A DNA stretch of 22,024 nt from Elusimicrobiota bacterium (GCA_003450735.1 DMEZ01000010.1:40248-62271), one strand, 5' to 3'. Positions 8,319-15,569 are shown, counted from the first letter of the stretch. Notes: generated by a model not told the origin, from the sequence alone. Program-made: numbers and translations.

Positions 8319-10537
8319 GGCTCGGTCCCCCAGCCCCGAGAGGCGAGAAACGCCTGCCCGGCGGAGATGCCGCCGTCGTTGCAGGGGAGTCTTTGATGAG
8401 TATAGACTTTGTGCCCCGCCCTTTCCAATAGGGCCGCCGCCCGTTCGCTGAGCAGGGCGTTCTGGAACACTCCTCCCGTCAGCACGACCCGCTCCAGGCC
8501 CGCGCGCCGGGCGACTTCCAGGATCATCCTGGCCAGGGTGTTGTGGAAGGCCGCGGGGCCCTCCGGGCCGTCCTCCATCAAGGCGGCCAGCGCCGGGGCC
8601 CAGTCGATGACGGCCGGCGCTCCCTCGGAGACCGTGAACGGATAGACCCGGCGTGAGGCGCTCTTCGCGGCGGCGTGCTCCAGCGCCATCGCGGCCTGCC
8701 CCTCGAAGGCGTTCACCTGGCGCAGACCGCGAAGGGACGCCGCGGCGTCGAAGAGGCGTCCGGCGCTCGATGTGCGGGGCGAGAGAGCCTTGGAGGCCGG
8801 CAGACGGCGCAGGGCCCCCCAATCCCTGCTGAAATGCGGCTTCAGGCGCTCGACGTCCAGGCCGGCCTCGCTCAAGGCCCCCAGCGCCGCGCGGCGCGGC
8901 TCGCGCACGGCCGCCTCCCCACCCGGCAGAGGGAAGAGACGCAAATGGGCCAGGCGCCGCCAGCCGCTCTCGTCGACCCGCAGGAACTCCCCGCCCCAGA
9001 GCGTGCCGTCGGGCCCCAGCCCGATGCCGTCCCAGGAGACGCCCAGGACCGGGGCCGGGATGCCCTGCTCGGCCAGGCAGGAGGCGACGTGGGCGTGGTG
9101 GTGCTGGACGCGAACGAGGGGCAGGCCGAGCCCTTCGGCGAAGCGCGTCGAGAGGTAGTCGGGGTGCAGGTCGCAGGCGGCGAGCTCCGGCCGGAAGCCG
9201 TAGAGCGAGCGCAGATCCTCCACGGCCTTCCGGAACGCGTCGAAGGCGGGGCCGGCTTCGAGGTCGCCCAGGTGCTGGGTGAGCACGATCCGCTCATCGA
9301 AGGCCGCGGCGGCGGTGTTCTTGAGATGGGCCCCCAAGGCCAGCACGGCCCTCTTCAGCCCCGGGACGTGGAGGGGCATGGGAGCGAGGCCGCGCGCGCG
9401 CCTCAGCACGGACTGGCGCCCCCGGGAGAGGCGCACGATGGAGTCGTCGGCGTGCCGGGCGATGGGGCGGTCGTGCATGAGGAAGGCGTCGGCCAGGCCG
9501 CCGAGCCGCTCGCGGGCCTCGTCGTTGTCCGTCGCGATGGGCTCCTCGCTCAGGTTGCCGCTCGTGGCCACGACGGGGAAGCCGAGCCGGCGGCAGAGCA
9601 GATGGTGCAGCGGGGCGTAGGGCAGCATCGCGCCCAGCCGGTCGTTGCCGGGCGCGACCTCCTCGGCGAGGGCCTTGCCCGCGCGCCTGCGCAAAAGCAC
9701 GATGGGGGCGGCGGCCGAGCGCAGCCAGCCTTCCTCGGCCTTCGAAAGGACGCAGGCGCGGCGCACCGAGGCCCGGGTCGGGAAGAGGACGGCGAAGGGC
9801 TTCTCCCGGCGGCGCTTGCGCGCGCGCAGGCGCAAAACGGCCTCCGAGGAGCGCGCGTCGCAGAGGAGCAGGAAGCCGCCGATGCCTTTCATGGCGACGA
9901 TCCCGCCCGCTTCGATGCGCCGGGCGGCCGCTTCGAGCGCGGCTCCCCCCTCCTCCCGGCGCTCCCCCTCCTCCAGCCACAGCCTGGGCCCGCAGGCGGG
10001 GCAGGCGATGGGCTGGGCGTGGAAGCGGCGGTCGGCGGGATCGCGGTACTCCCTCTCGCAGTCGGCGCAGAGCGGGAAGCCCGCCATGGTCGTGTTCGGG
10101 CGGTCGTAGGGGATGCGGGTCACGAGGGTGAAGCGGGGCCCGCAGTCCGTGCAGTTCGTGAAGGGGTAGCCTCGGCGCCGCCCGCGGGGGGCCAAGACCT
10201 CGGCGAGACAGGCGGGGCAGGTCGCGAGGTCGGGCAGGACCCAGGCGCTCCGCGCGCCCTCCTCCCGGCTCTCCCGGATCTCGAAGCCCTGGAAGCCTTC
10301 CGGCTCGAGCCAGACCGTCTCGACGGCCGCTACCTGTGCGGCTGGGGGCTTCTCCGCCTCCAGCCTCTGGAGGAAGCGCTTCAGGACGGCCTGTTCGCCC
10401 TCCACGGCCGCGACGAGACCGGCGGGGCCGTTCAAGACCCATCCGGACAGCTTCATCTCGGAGGCGAGCCGGTAGACGAAGGGACGGAAGCCGACGCCCT
10501 GGACGGCGCCGAAGAGGGAGACCTTGAGCTGGCGCAT
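8309..10537 (-). CDS. hypF: Carbamoyltransferase HypF
   Basis: HypF uses carbamoyl phosphate and ATP to load a carbamoyl group on HypE, the first step of cyanide ligand synthesis. The 742-aa sequence has the normal four-part build. The N-terminal acylphosphatase domain has GAVQGVGFRPF with catalytic R18 and N36. Two zinc-finger pairs follow (C107/C110/C129/C132 and C157/C160/C179/C182). Next is a YrdC/Sua5-like domain (about 195-380, with KGIGGFLLLCDA and TSGNLSEEPI). Last is a Kae1-like domain with VQHHHAHVASCLAE and GGVFQNALLSERAA near the C-terminus. It starts 21 nt after the cNMP-fold gene and ends 10 nt inside hypC. Nothing appears to be missing. Confidence 0.96.
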   Translation of the reverse strand: MRQLKVSLFGAVQGVGFRPFVYRLASEMKLSGWVLNGPAGLVAAVEGEQAVLKRFLQRLEAEKPPAAQVAAVETVWLEPEGFQGFEIRESREEGARSAWVLPDLATCPACLAEVLAPRGRRRGYPFTNCTDCGPRFTLVTRIPYDRPNTTMAGFPLCADCEREYRDPADRRFHAQPIACPACGPRLWLEEGERREEGGAALEAAARRIEAGGIVAMKGIGGFLLLCDARSSEAVLRLRARKRRREKPFAVLFPTRASVRRACVLSKAEEGWLRSAAAPIVLLRRRAGKALAEEVAPGNDRLGAMLPYAPLHHLLCRRLGFPVVATSGNLSEEPIATDNDEARERLGGLADAFLMHDRPIARHADDSIVRLSRGRQSVLRRARGLAPMPLHVPGLKRAVLALGAHLKNTAAAAFDERIVLTQHLGDLEAGPAFDAFRKAVEDLRSLYGFRPELAACDLHPDYLSTRFAEGLGLPLVRVQHHHAHVASCLAEQGIPAPVLGVSWDGIGLGPDGTLWGGEFLRVDESGWRRLAHLRLFPLPGGEAAVREPRRAALGALSEAGLDVERLKPHFSRDWGALRRLPASKALSPRTSSAGRLFDAAASLRGLRQVNAFEGQAAMALEHAAAKSASRRVYPFTVSEGAPAVIDWAPALAALMEDGPEGPAAFHNTLARMILEVARRAGLERVVLTGGVFQNALLSERAAALLERAGHKVYTHQRLPCNDGGISAGQAFLASRGWGTEPCA

Positions 10538-10558
10538 GGCTCGGCGGGCGAGAGCGCC

Positions 10559-11029
10559 CTATTCCTCGAGCTCGCGCCCCTCGTGCAGTTCGAGGATCTG
10601 TTCGCAGGCGGCCACCAGGCGCCGCGTGAGCGCCTCGCAGATCTTCCCCTGGATGCGGGAGGCGAACTCGAAGTCCTTCTCGCAGCGCTTGCGCAGGGCC
10701 GCTCCGTCGAAGACGATGGCGATGGTGGTCTCCACGGCCTGCGCGTCGAAGGACCACTTGTAGGGCGGGACCATCCACGACCAGCCGACGATGTCCCCGG
10801 GGCCGAGCACCTGCATCGAGATGCGGCGCCCCTCCGGGGAGACCAGCTCGAGGTGGACCTCCCCCTTGCGGATGAGGAAGAAGCGCTCGGCGCCCTGTCC
10901 CTGGCGCAGCAGGTACTGGTCGCGGTTGAAGCGCTTCTCCTCGGCGCAGGACTGCAGGAGTTCGAGGTGGTCGGGCCGGAAGTCCTTGAAGAACTCGTGG
11001 CGCGCGATGATGTCGTCGATGGGGCGCAT
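10559..11029 (-). CDS. Solo cyclic-nucleotide-binding-fold protein, lacking a DNA-binding domain
   Basis: The 156-aa protein is one Crp/PKA-type beta-roll (residues about 10-130: LLRQGQGAERFFLIRKGEVHLE, VLGPGDIVGWSWMVPPYKWSFDAQAVE) followed by a short helix. It then ends, so the helix-turn-helix of Crp/Fnr regulators is absent. The phosphate-binding cassette lacks the usual R-x-A-(S/T) signature: the sequence around WSFDAQA has no arginine there. Binding of cAMP in the standard way is therefore doubtful. I chose the ATG at 11029, where the domain begins (MRPIDDIIARHEFF), rather than the in-frame ATG at 11107. A TAAAAT box lies between them, only 7 nt before 11029. It leads the hyp operon (hypF 21 nt downstream), so it may sense a ligand or redox partner for hydrogenase maturation or merely be cotranscribed. 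Confidence 0.85.
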   Translation of the reverse strand: MRPIDDIIARHEFFKDFRPDHLELLQSCAEEKRFNRDQYLLRQGQGAERFFLIRKGEVHLELVSPEGRRISMQVLGPGDIVGWSWMVPPYKWSFDAQAVETTIAIVFDGAALRKRCEKDFEFASRIQGKICEALTRRLVAACEQILELHEGRELEE

Positions 11030-11036
11030 CAGGATG

Positions 11037-11042
11037 ATTTTA
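11037..11042 (-). promoter_or_regulatory. -10-like box 7 nt before the hyp operon's first ATG
   Basis: On the minus strand TAAAAT (5 of 6 consensus bases) reads from 11042 to 11037, leaving 7 nt before the ATG at 11029. Transcription would begin at or next to the ATG, so the message would be leaderless. No SD is visible upstream of the start. No good -35 was seen. Confidence 0.4.
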
Positions 11043-11056
11043 CCAATTTGGACCGG

Positions 11057-11086
11057 TTGCGGGAACGCCCCTCCGCTTGGTAGATT
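11057..11086 (+). promoter_or_regulatory. Candidate promoter of the cupin gene
   Basis: TTGCGG (11057-11062), an 18-nt spacer and TAGATT (11081-11086) match the sigma-70 pattern moderately (4 of 6 in each hexamer). The -10 ends 7 nt before the cupin ATG (11094), which again predicts a leaderless message. It diverges from the hyp operon promoter within the same 64-bp gap. Confidence 0.35.
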
Positions 11087-11093
11087 AGCGGCC

Positions 11094-11363
11094 ATGGGAA
11101 AGATCACTGTCAGGAAGGCGTCGGAAGCGGAGATCCAGAGCCTCGGGGCGAAGAGCTGGCCGGTCTGGAGCTGCGGGGTCTCGAAGTTCGACTGGCACTA
11201 CTCCGACCAGGAGACCTGCCTCGTCCTCGAGGGCGAGGTCACGGTCACGGCCGGGGCGGAGCGGGCCTCGTTCGGGCCGGGCGACCTGGTGGTGTTCCCG
11301 AAGGGGCTGGACTGCGTCTGGGACGTGAGGAAGCCGGTCCGCAAGCACTACAAGTTCGGCTAG
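11094..11363 (+). CDS. Small cupin-fold protein (DUF861/EutQ-like)
   Basis: This 89-aa protein is almost entirely one cupin: WPVWSCGVSKFDWHYSDQETCLVLEGEVTV (cupin motif 1, with H and E in place) and GPGDLVVFPKGLDCVWDV (motif 2). The form resembles the DUF861/cupin_3 family, whose members include EutQ- and (S)-ureidoglycine aminohydrolase-like proteins. The exact role is unknown. ATG 11094 is preceded by a -10-like box and gives the natural N-terminus; the longer in-frame ORF upstream overlaps the divergent gene. Its TAG and the stop of the converging gene share the tetranucleotide CTAG (11360-11363). Confidence 0.85.
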   Translation: MGKITVRKASEAEIQSLGAKSWPVWSCGVSKFDWHYSDQETCLVLEGEVTVTAGAERASFGPGDLVVFPKGLDCVWDVRKPVRKHYKFG

Positions 11364-12751
11364 GGGGCGGCCCGCTCGAACTGCGCGCAGTCGCGGACGC
11401 TGACCAGGCCGGGCTTGCGGAAGCTGCCGACGATCCGCCACCGGCCGTCGGGGATATGGCACACCGAAGCGACCTGAAGGCAGGGCTTCCCGGAGGGCTC
11501 GCACAGTTCGTACATCCAGGTAAGGCTCTGCTCGCTCTTCTTGGTCAGGACGCCGGACACCGCAAGGCGGAGCGGCAGGACCGAGTAGCACGAAGACACC
11601 TTATGGCACTCGGAGATCTGCAGGACGGTGGCCTCTTCCGCCTTCCCTGAGGGTCTCGGGGCCGGCGCCTTCTCTTCCACCGCAGGCCTTCGCTCCTTGA
11701 CCGGCTCCGGAGCGGCGTCCGCCGGCTTCTTGGCGGCTCCCGGCTGGAGGGCGGCCATGTCCGGCGCCGCGGGCGCCTCGTAGCCGTAGCCTCCCGTTCT
11801 GCCTCCGGTCGGCGATGCGACTGAAGCCCCCCCTCCCCCGGACATCCGGCCGTAGATGTCCCGGAACACGCGCTGGGGAGGCTCCATGGCCTTCGGCGGC
11901 TCCGCGAAGAGCGGAGTCTTCATGGACAGCACGACCATCCTCGGCCAGGCGCCGCCCCGCACCCTGAACGCCGCGAGCATCTTCCCGAGCTCGAGGACGG
12001 CCTGCTCGAAGGCCTGGACGTCCGCCCCGCGGAGCAGGGCCTGCTGGGCGCCCTGGGACAGGTACGATTCGCCGAGCGTCCCGCCTCCCGAGCCTTCGGG
12101 CGTGTAGAAGGTCGAGACGAGGGAGAATCCCGACTTGTCCTTCCACAGGTTCGCCCACTGCTGGAGGTTGCGGGGGCGTTTGAACTTCTCGAAGTAGGCC
12201 GGGTCGAGGTTCCGCAGGCTCTTCTCGTCCGTCCCGGTGGTGACCAGGCTGCGGATGGGGATGCCCGGCTTGCTCTCATCGCCTTCCAGGAGCTTCACGG
12301 CCTTCAGGGCCGCCTCCCCGGTGCGGCCCTGCGCGACGATGTCGATCTGGGCGCCCGCCCGGCTGGCGCGCAGGAGGTCGTTGGCGAGCGAGCGGATGAA
12401 AATGTCCTCCCCCTTGTCGAAAAGGGGGTCGTACTGCTTGAGGACGGCGTCCGGCCCTTCGAGCAGGGCCCCGCTGAGCAGGCTGGGGCGGGGTCGGCCG
12501 AGCCCGAGCCGAGCCTGCAGCTTGTCGAACGCGGAGGGTTCCTCCGAAGGGCCGAGCGGGTCGCGGCCGTGGCGCGCGTCGTCGAGCACGAAGGCGACCT
12601 TGCGGTCTTCCGGAGCGGTCTGCCCCTGCTCCCAGGTCTTGAGCACGGAATCGATGTCCTTGCCCTTTGGAGCGGAGGAGCGCCCCAGGAGCAGGAAGAG
12701 CAGGGCTGCGCCGAGGATGACCCCGAGAGAGAGGATGGAGAGCGTCTTCAT
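11360..12751 (-). CDS. Tandem paralog B: membrane-anchored, C-terminal six-cysteine protein, unrecognised
   Basis: I do not recognise this 463-aa protein beyond its paralogy with the gene just upstream. It starts with MKTLSILSLG, a hydrophobic segment (about 5-22) and GRSSAPKGKDIDSVLK, which is nearly identical to paralog A. The next ~250 residues read like an alpha/beta-hydrolase-like core. IDIVAQG-x(4)-ALKAVKLLEG stands where lipases have their serine elbow, so a catalytic serine seems absent. A shared linker (FRDIYGRMS, then GGRTGGYGYEA, then APDMAALQP) leads through a Pro/Ala/Glu/Lys-rich segment to a C-terminal domain. That domain has six cysteines (C382, C388, C417, C424, C431, C455), the only ones in the protein. 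An outward-facing, disulfide-bonded domain is likely. Its ATG overlaps the stop of paralog A (12748-12751), so an upstream extended start is rejected. Confidence 0.8.
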   Translation of the reverse strand: MKTLSILSLGVILGAALLFLLLGRSSAPKGKDIDSVLKTWEQGQTAPEDRKVAFVLDDARHGRDPLGPSEEPSAFDKLQARLGLGRPRPSLLSGALLEGPDAVLKQYDPLFDKGEDIFIRSLANDLLRASRAGAQIDIVAQGRTGEAALKAVKLLEGDESKPGIPIRSLVTTGTDEKSLRNLDPAYFEKFKRPRNLQQWANLWKDKSGFSLVSTFYTPEGSGGGTLGESYLSQGAQQALLRGADVQAFEQAVLELGKMLAAFRVRGGAWPRMVVLSMKTPLFAEPPKAMEPPQRVFRDIYGRMSGGGGASVASPTGGRTGGYGYEAPAAPDMAALQPGAAKKPADAAPEPVKERRPAVEEKAPAPRPSGKAEEATVLQISECHKVSSCYSVLPLRLAVSGVLTKKSEQSLTWMYELCEPSGKPCLQVASVCHIPDGRWRIVGSFRKPGLVSVRDCAQFERAAP

Positions 12752-14205
12752 CGGAACGGGTAGAAATCCCCGCAATCGTCGGTATGGATGTTGTGCCAAC
12801 GGAAGAGTCCAAAGCGGTCGTATACGATGCCGTAGTTCCCATCCGGCAGATCGCAGGCCGTCTCGACTTCCAGGCACTGGGGGCGTTCCCCCTCCTTCTC
12901 GGCCGCGCAAAGCGAATACCGGTCGAACTTGTTCTCCTTGTACAGCCGCCCGAGGACTCTGACGCTGCCCGCGCTCCCCTCCCAGCACTCCTCGTACCTG
13001 CGGTTCGCAGCGCTCATCCTCTTGCCGCAATCGATCACATCTTCGACGAGGATGTCCCCCGAATACGCGGTTTTGGCGGTAGCGTCCCGCTCATTGCGAA
13101 TCGGCTCGGAGCGCACGCTCTGACTAGGCGCTGCGGGGGTCTTCGCCTCGGGACGAGGCCGGAGCGCGGCCATGTCCGGCGCGGGAGCAGCCTCGTAGCC
13201 ATAGCCCCCCGTCCTGCCGCCACCCGGCGGAGCGTTCCCCATCCCCCGCTCCCCCGCCATCCGGCCGTAGACGTCCCGAAACGCCCTTTTCGGGGGGGCC
13301 AACCCGGAAGCCGCGGTCTTCTCGGGTTTATCCAAGGTCGGCTCGATGCCGGAGACCGTCTGGATCTGCCCGCCCTTCCAGGCCCCGCCCACCCTGAAGT
13401 TCTTCAAGGCCTTGCCCAGCTCGATGACCGCCTTGTCGAAGCCCCCGGAGTCGGCCCCGCCGCCGAGGAGCGCCTCCTGCGTCCCCTGCGAGAGCATCGA
13501 CCCGCCCGCGAGGAAGCCCCCTCCCGACCCCTCCCCCGAGTACCAGGTCACGGCCAGGCCGGCCCCCCCAGCGCTCCGCTCTGCCCAGAGGTTCGTCCAC
13601 TCCCGCAAGTTCGGCGGACGCGCCACCTCCGAGAAGAACTCGGGGTCCTGCCTGCGCAGGCGCTTCTCGTCCATGCCGGTCGTGACCAGGCTGCGGATGG
13701 GGACGCCCGGCTTGTCCTCGCCCCCCTCCAGCATCTTGATGGCTTTGAGAACGGCGGGCGCCGCCTCCCCCTGCGCGACGATGTCGATCTCGGCCCCGGC
13801 CTGATGAGCCTTGAGGATGTCGTTTGCGAGCGAGCGGATGAACTTCTCCTCCCCCTTGTCGAAGAGGCCGTCATAGGACGTGAAGACGGTGTCCGGCTCG
13901 GCCAAGAGGGCCTTGCTGAGCCCGCCCGGGCGTGCGGCGGAGCCCATGCCCAGGAGGCGGCGCGCCTTCGCGCCCATGCGCTCGAGCCCCGTGGGCTCCT
14001 TCGGCGCGGAGAGGGGGTCGCGCCCCTGGCGGGCGTCGCCGAGCACGAAGGTGACCTTCTTCTTCCCAGGAGACTTTTCGGCCTCCCAGGCCTTGAGCAC
14101 GGAGTCGATGTCCTTGCCCTTGGGCGCGGAAGAGCGGCCCATGAGATGGAAGAGCAGGGCCGCGCCCAGGAGGGCGCTCAAGAGGGCGATCGAGAGGGTC
14201 TTCAT
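12748..14205 (-). CDS. Tandem paralog A: membrane-anchored, C-terminal six-cysteine protein, unrecognised
   Basis: This 485-aa product has the same plan as paralog B. An N-terminal hydrophobic anchor (about 5-22) is followed by GRSSAPKGKDIDSVLK, VTFVLGDARQGRDPL, and an alpha/beta core with EIDIVAQGEAAPAVLKAIKML (VAQG at 143-146) and PGVPIRSLVTTGMDEKRL. A Gly-rich stretch (GEGSGGGFLAGG) comes next, then the linker FRDVYGRMAG with GGRTGGYGYEA. All six cysteines are in the last ~95 residues (C393, C407, C433, C444, C451, C478). The two C-terminal domains differ strongly in sequence but keep the cysteine order and a shared P-x-C-L-x-V plus C-x-(L/I)-P-D-G core. It is the first gene of the pair, divergent from ispC across a palindromic -10 element. 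The ATG is 8 nt from that box with no usable SD (AAAGG abuts the ATG). Role unknown; an envelope-associated ligand-binding or scaffold pair is only a guess. Confidence 0.8.
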   Translation of the reverse strand: MKTLSIALLSALLGAALLFHLMGRSSAPKGKDIDSVLKAWEAEKSPGKKKVTFVLGDARQGRDPLSAPKEPTGLERMGAKARRLLGMGSAARPGGLSKALLAEPDTVFTSYDGLFDKGEEKFIRSLANDILKAHQAGAEIDIVAQGEAAPAVLKAIKMLEGGEDKPGVPIRSLVTTGMDEKRLRRQDPEFFSEVARPPNLREWTNLWAERSAGGAGLAVTWYSGEGSGGGFLAGGSMLSQGTQEALLGGGADSGGFDKAVIELGKALKNFRVGGAWKGGQIQTVSGIEPTLDKPEKTAASGLAPPKRAFRDVYGRMAGERGMGNAPPGGGRTGGYGYEAAPAPDMAALRPRPEAKTPAAPSQSVRSEPIRNERDATAKTAYSGDILVEDVIDCGKRMSAANRRYEECWEGSAGSVRVLGRLYKENKFDRYSLCAAEKEGERPQCLEVETACDLPDGNYGIVYDRFGLFRWHNIHTDDCGDFYPFR

Positions 14206-14213
14206 CCTTTGGG

Positions 14214-14224
14214 ATTATGATAAT
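14214..14224. promoter_or_regulatory. Palindromic bidirectional -10 element
   Basis: ATTATGATAAT is a perfect 5+1+5 palindrome in the 28-bp gap between two divergent genes. Plus strand: GATAAT (14219-14224), 9 nt before the ispC ATG. Minus strand: CATAAT (14219-14214), 8 nt before the ATG at 14205. Each is 5/6 of TATAAT. The arrangement predicts divergent transcription from one melted region and near-leaderless messages on both sides. -35 elements are not obvious and would lie inside the opposite genes. Confidence 0.55.
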
Positions 14225-14233
14225 ATCAGAATC

Positions 14234-15382
14234 ATGAAGCGACTCTCCATCATCGGTTCGGCCGGCTCCATCGGCACCCAGAGCCTCGACGTCGTGCGCC
14301 AGTTCCCGGACAAGTTCAAGGTCGCCGGCCTCGCCTCGCTCAACGAGGTCGAGCTCGTGGCCAAGCAGGCCGCCGAATTCAAGCCCGCCGCGGTCGCCCT
14401 CGCCGACCCGGCCGCGGCGGAGAAGCTGCGCTCCTTCGTCCCCCACTCCGTCAAGGTGTTCGGCGGCCCGGACGCCGCCTCGCGCATCGCCACCCTCCCC
14501 GAGGCGGACACGGTGGTCACCGCCGTGGTCGGGGCCGTCGGCATCGGCCCGACCCTCGAGGCCATCAAGATGGGCAAGGACATCGCCCTGGCCAACAAGG
14601 AGACCCTGGTGGCGGCCGGGGCGCTCGTGATGCCCGCCGTGCGCAAGGCCAAGGTCCGTTTGATGCCCATCGACTCGGAGCACTCGGCCCTCTTCCAGTG
14701 CCTCAACGGAGAGAAGCGCGCCGAGGTGCGCCGCCTGATCCTGACCTGCTCGGGCGGCCCCTTCCGAGGGAAGACCCTCGACGACCTCACGCACATCACC
14801 GTCAAGCAGGCTTTGGGCCACCCGACCTGGAACATGGGCGCCAAGATCACCATCGACTCCTCGACCTTGATGAACAAGGGATTGGAGGTGATCGAGGCGA
14901 TGTGGCTCTACGACGTGCCGGTGGACCAGGTGGACGTGGTGGTGCATCCGCAGAGCATCATCCACTCCATGGTGGAGTTCGTGGACGGGAACGTGATGGC
15001 CCAGCTGGGCTGCCACGACATGCGCCTGCCCATCCAGTACGCCCTGGGCTTCCCCGACCGGCTGGCCAACGACCGGCTCCGGCTGAGCTTCGAGGAAGTG
15101 ACCAAGCTGACCTTCGAGAAGCCCGACAAGGAGACCTTCCACTGCCTGCAGCTGGCCTACGACGCCGCCCACGCGGGCGGGACGCAGCCGGCCGTCATGA
15201 ACGCGGCCAACGAGGTCGCGGTCGGTGCCTTCCTGCAGAAGAAGGCCGCCTTCCTGGACATCCCGAAGACCATCGAGAAGGTGATGCGGCAGTGCGGCGT
15301 TTCCCCGATCAAGGATCTGGAGACGGTGCTCGCCGCCGACGCGGAAGCCCGGGTGAAGGCCCGGGAATTCCTCAAGCTTTGA
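14234..15382 (+). CDS. ispC: 1-deoxy-D-xylulose-5-phosphate reductoisomerase (IspC/Dxr)
   Basis: IspC converts DXP to 2-C-methyl-D-erythritol 4-phosphate with NADPH and a divalent metal, the committed step of the MEP isoprenoid pathway in the cytosol. The 382 aa are of normal length. Residues 8-14 are GSAGSIG, the NADPH loop, where most homologues have GSTGSIG. ANKETLV (120-126) is conserved. Metal ligands are D147 and E149 in PIDSEHSALFQ and E218 in NKGLEVIEA. PTWNMGAKITIDSST is the substrate loop region, and NAANEVAV lies near the C-terminus. I chose ATG 14234 because it directly precedes the Rossmann strand and lies 9 nt after a -10 box. The in-frame ORF continues upstream through the opposite-strand gene and is not real. 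A perfect GC hairpin follows 8 nt after the stop. Confidence 0.96.
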   Translation: MKRLSIIGSAGSIGTQSLDVVRQFPDKFKVAGLASLNEVELVAKQAAEFKPAAVALADPAAAEKLRSFVPHSVKVFGGPDAASRIATLPEADTVVTAVVGAVGIGPTLEAIKMGKDIALANKETLVAAGALVMPAVRKAKVRLMPIDSEHSALFQCLNGEKRAEVRRLILTCSGGPFRGKTLDDLTHITVKQALGHPTWNMGAKITIDSSTLMNKGLEVIEAMWLYDVPVDQVDVVVHPQSIIHSMVEFVDGNVMAQLGCHDMRLPIQYALGFPDRLANDRLRLSFEEVTKLTFEKPDKETFHCLQLAYDAAHAGGTQPAVMNAANEVAVGAFLQKKAAFLDIPKTIEKVMRQCGVSPIKDLETVLAADAEARVKAREFLKL

Positions 15383-15393
15383 TAGAACGCCAG
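15382..15393 (+). repeat. 12-bp direct repeat, copy 1
   Basis: ATAGAACGCCAG begins on the last base of the ispC stop and recurs exactly at 15880-15891, 498 bp away, just before the higBA promoter. A shorter relative (ATAGAAC) is at 15681-15687. An inverted GCGTTCTA sits at the higA stop (16559-16566). Confidence 0.5.
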
Positions 15394-15413
15394 GCCCCGC
15401 GAAGCGGGGCCTG
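15391..15413 (+). terminator. Perfect 10-bp GC hairpin after ispC
   Basis: CAGGCCCCGC (15391-15400), loop GAA, GCGGGGCCTG (15404-15413) form a perfect 10-bp stem 8 nt after the ispC stop. There is no T-run afterwards (GGTAGTTC follows), so it may be an RNA-stabilising hairpin or a terminator of the U-less kind. Its 3' arm runs straight into a tRNA-like sequence. Confidence 0.5.
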
Positions 15414-15438
15414 GGTAGTTCAACGGTGACCGACTGTC
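15404..15438 (+). pseudogene. tRNA-Asp-like fragment (5' half), decayed
   Basis: The sequence from 15415 reads GGTAGTTCAACGGT, the D-arm signature of tRNA-Asp. It then skips the expected AGAAC and continues GACCGACTGTC (to 15438), an anticodon-stem start plus anticodon GTC. The other half of the stem is not found, and the following bases do not fold into a tRNA. A GGGTTCTGTC resembling a T-arm occurs at about 15465-15474. I read it as a tRNA remnant, not a functional gene. Confidence 0.4.
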
Positions 15439-15527
15439 GAGGCTAGGGTAACAGGGCACTTGGGTTCTGTCAATAGGATTTTCGGAAGGACCTGCAGGGG
15501 TGGGACTCGTCCCAAACTTCCATGCGG

Positions 15528-15555
15528 CGTAGGTTTGGGACGTCCCGAACCTACG
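15528..15555. repeat. 28-bp near-perfect palindrome
   Basis: Outer arms CGTAGGTT (15528-15535) and AACCTACG (15548-15555) enclose GGGACGTCCC (15537-15546). The only imperfection is T15536 opposite G15547, which is a G-U pair if transcribed. Related GGGAC / GTCCC words occur on both sides (15502-15513 and 15570-15574), making a nested set of inverted repeats centred here. Confidence 0.6.
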
Positions 15556-15569
15556 GATTCTGGATGTTC

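Noticed and set aside
8675..11083. An 802-codon open frame on the plus strand opposite hypF
   Set aside because: It is a shadow of hypF and the cNMP-fold gene. In very GC-rich DNA the opposite frame lacks stops, and the translation is low-complexity, rich in Gly, Ala, Glu and Arg with no family motif.
12752..13030. Upstream extension of paralog B
   Set aside because: The extension is paralog A in another frame. The MKTLS start at 12751 matches the start of paralog A and overlaps its stop by 4 nt.
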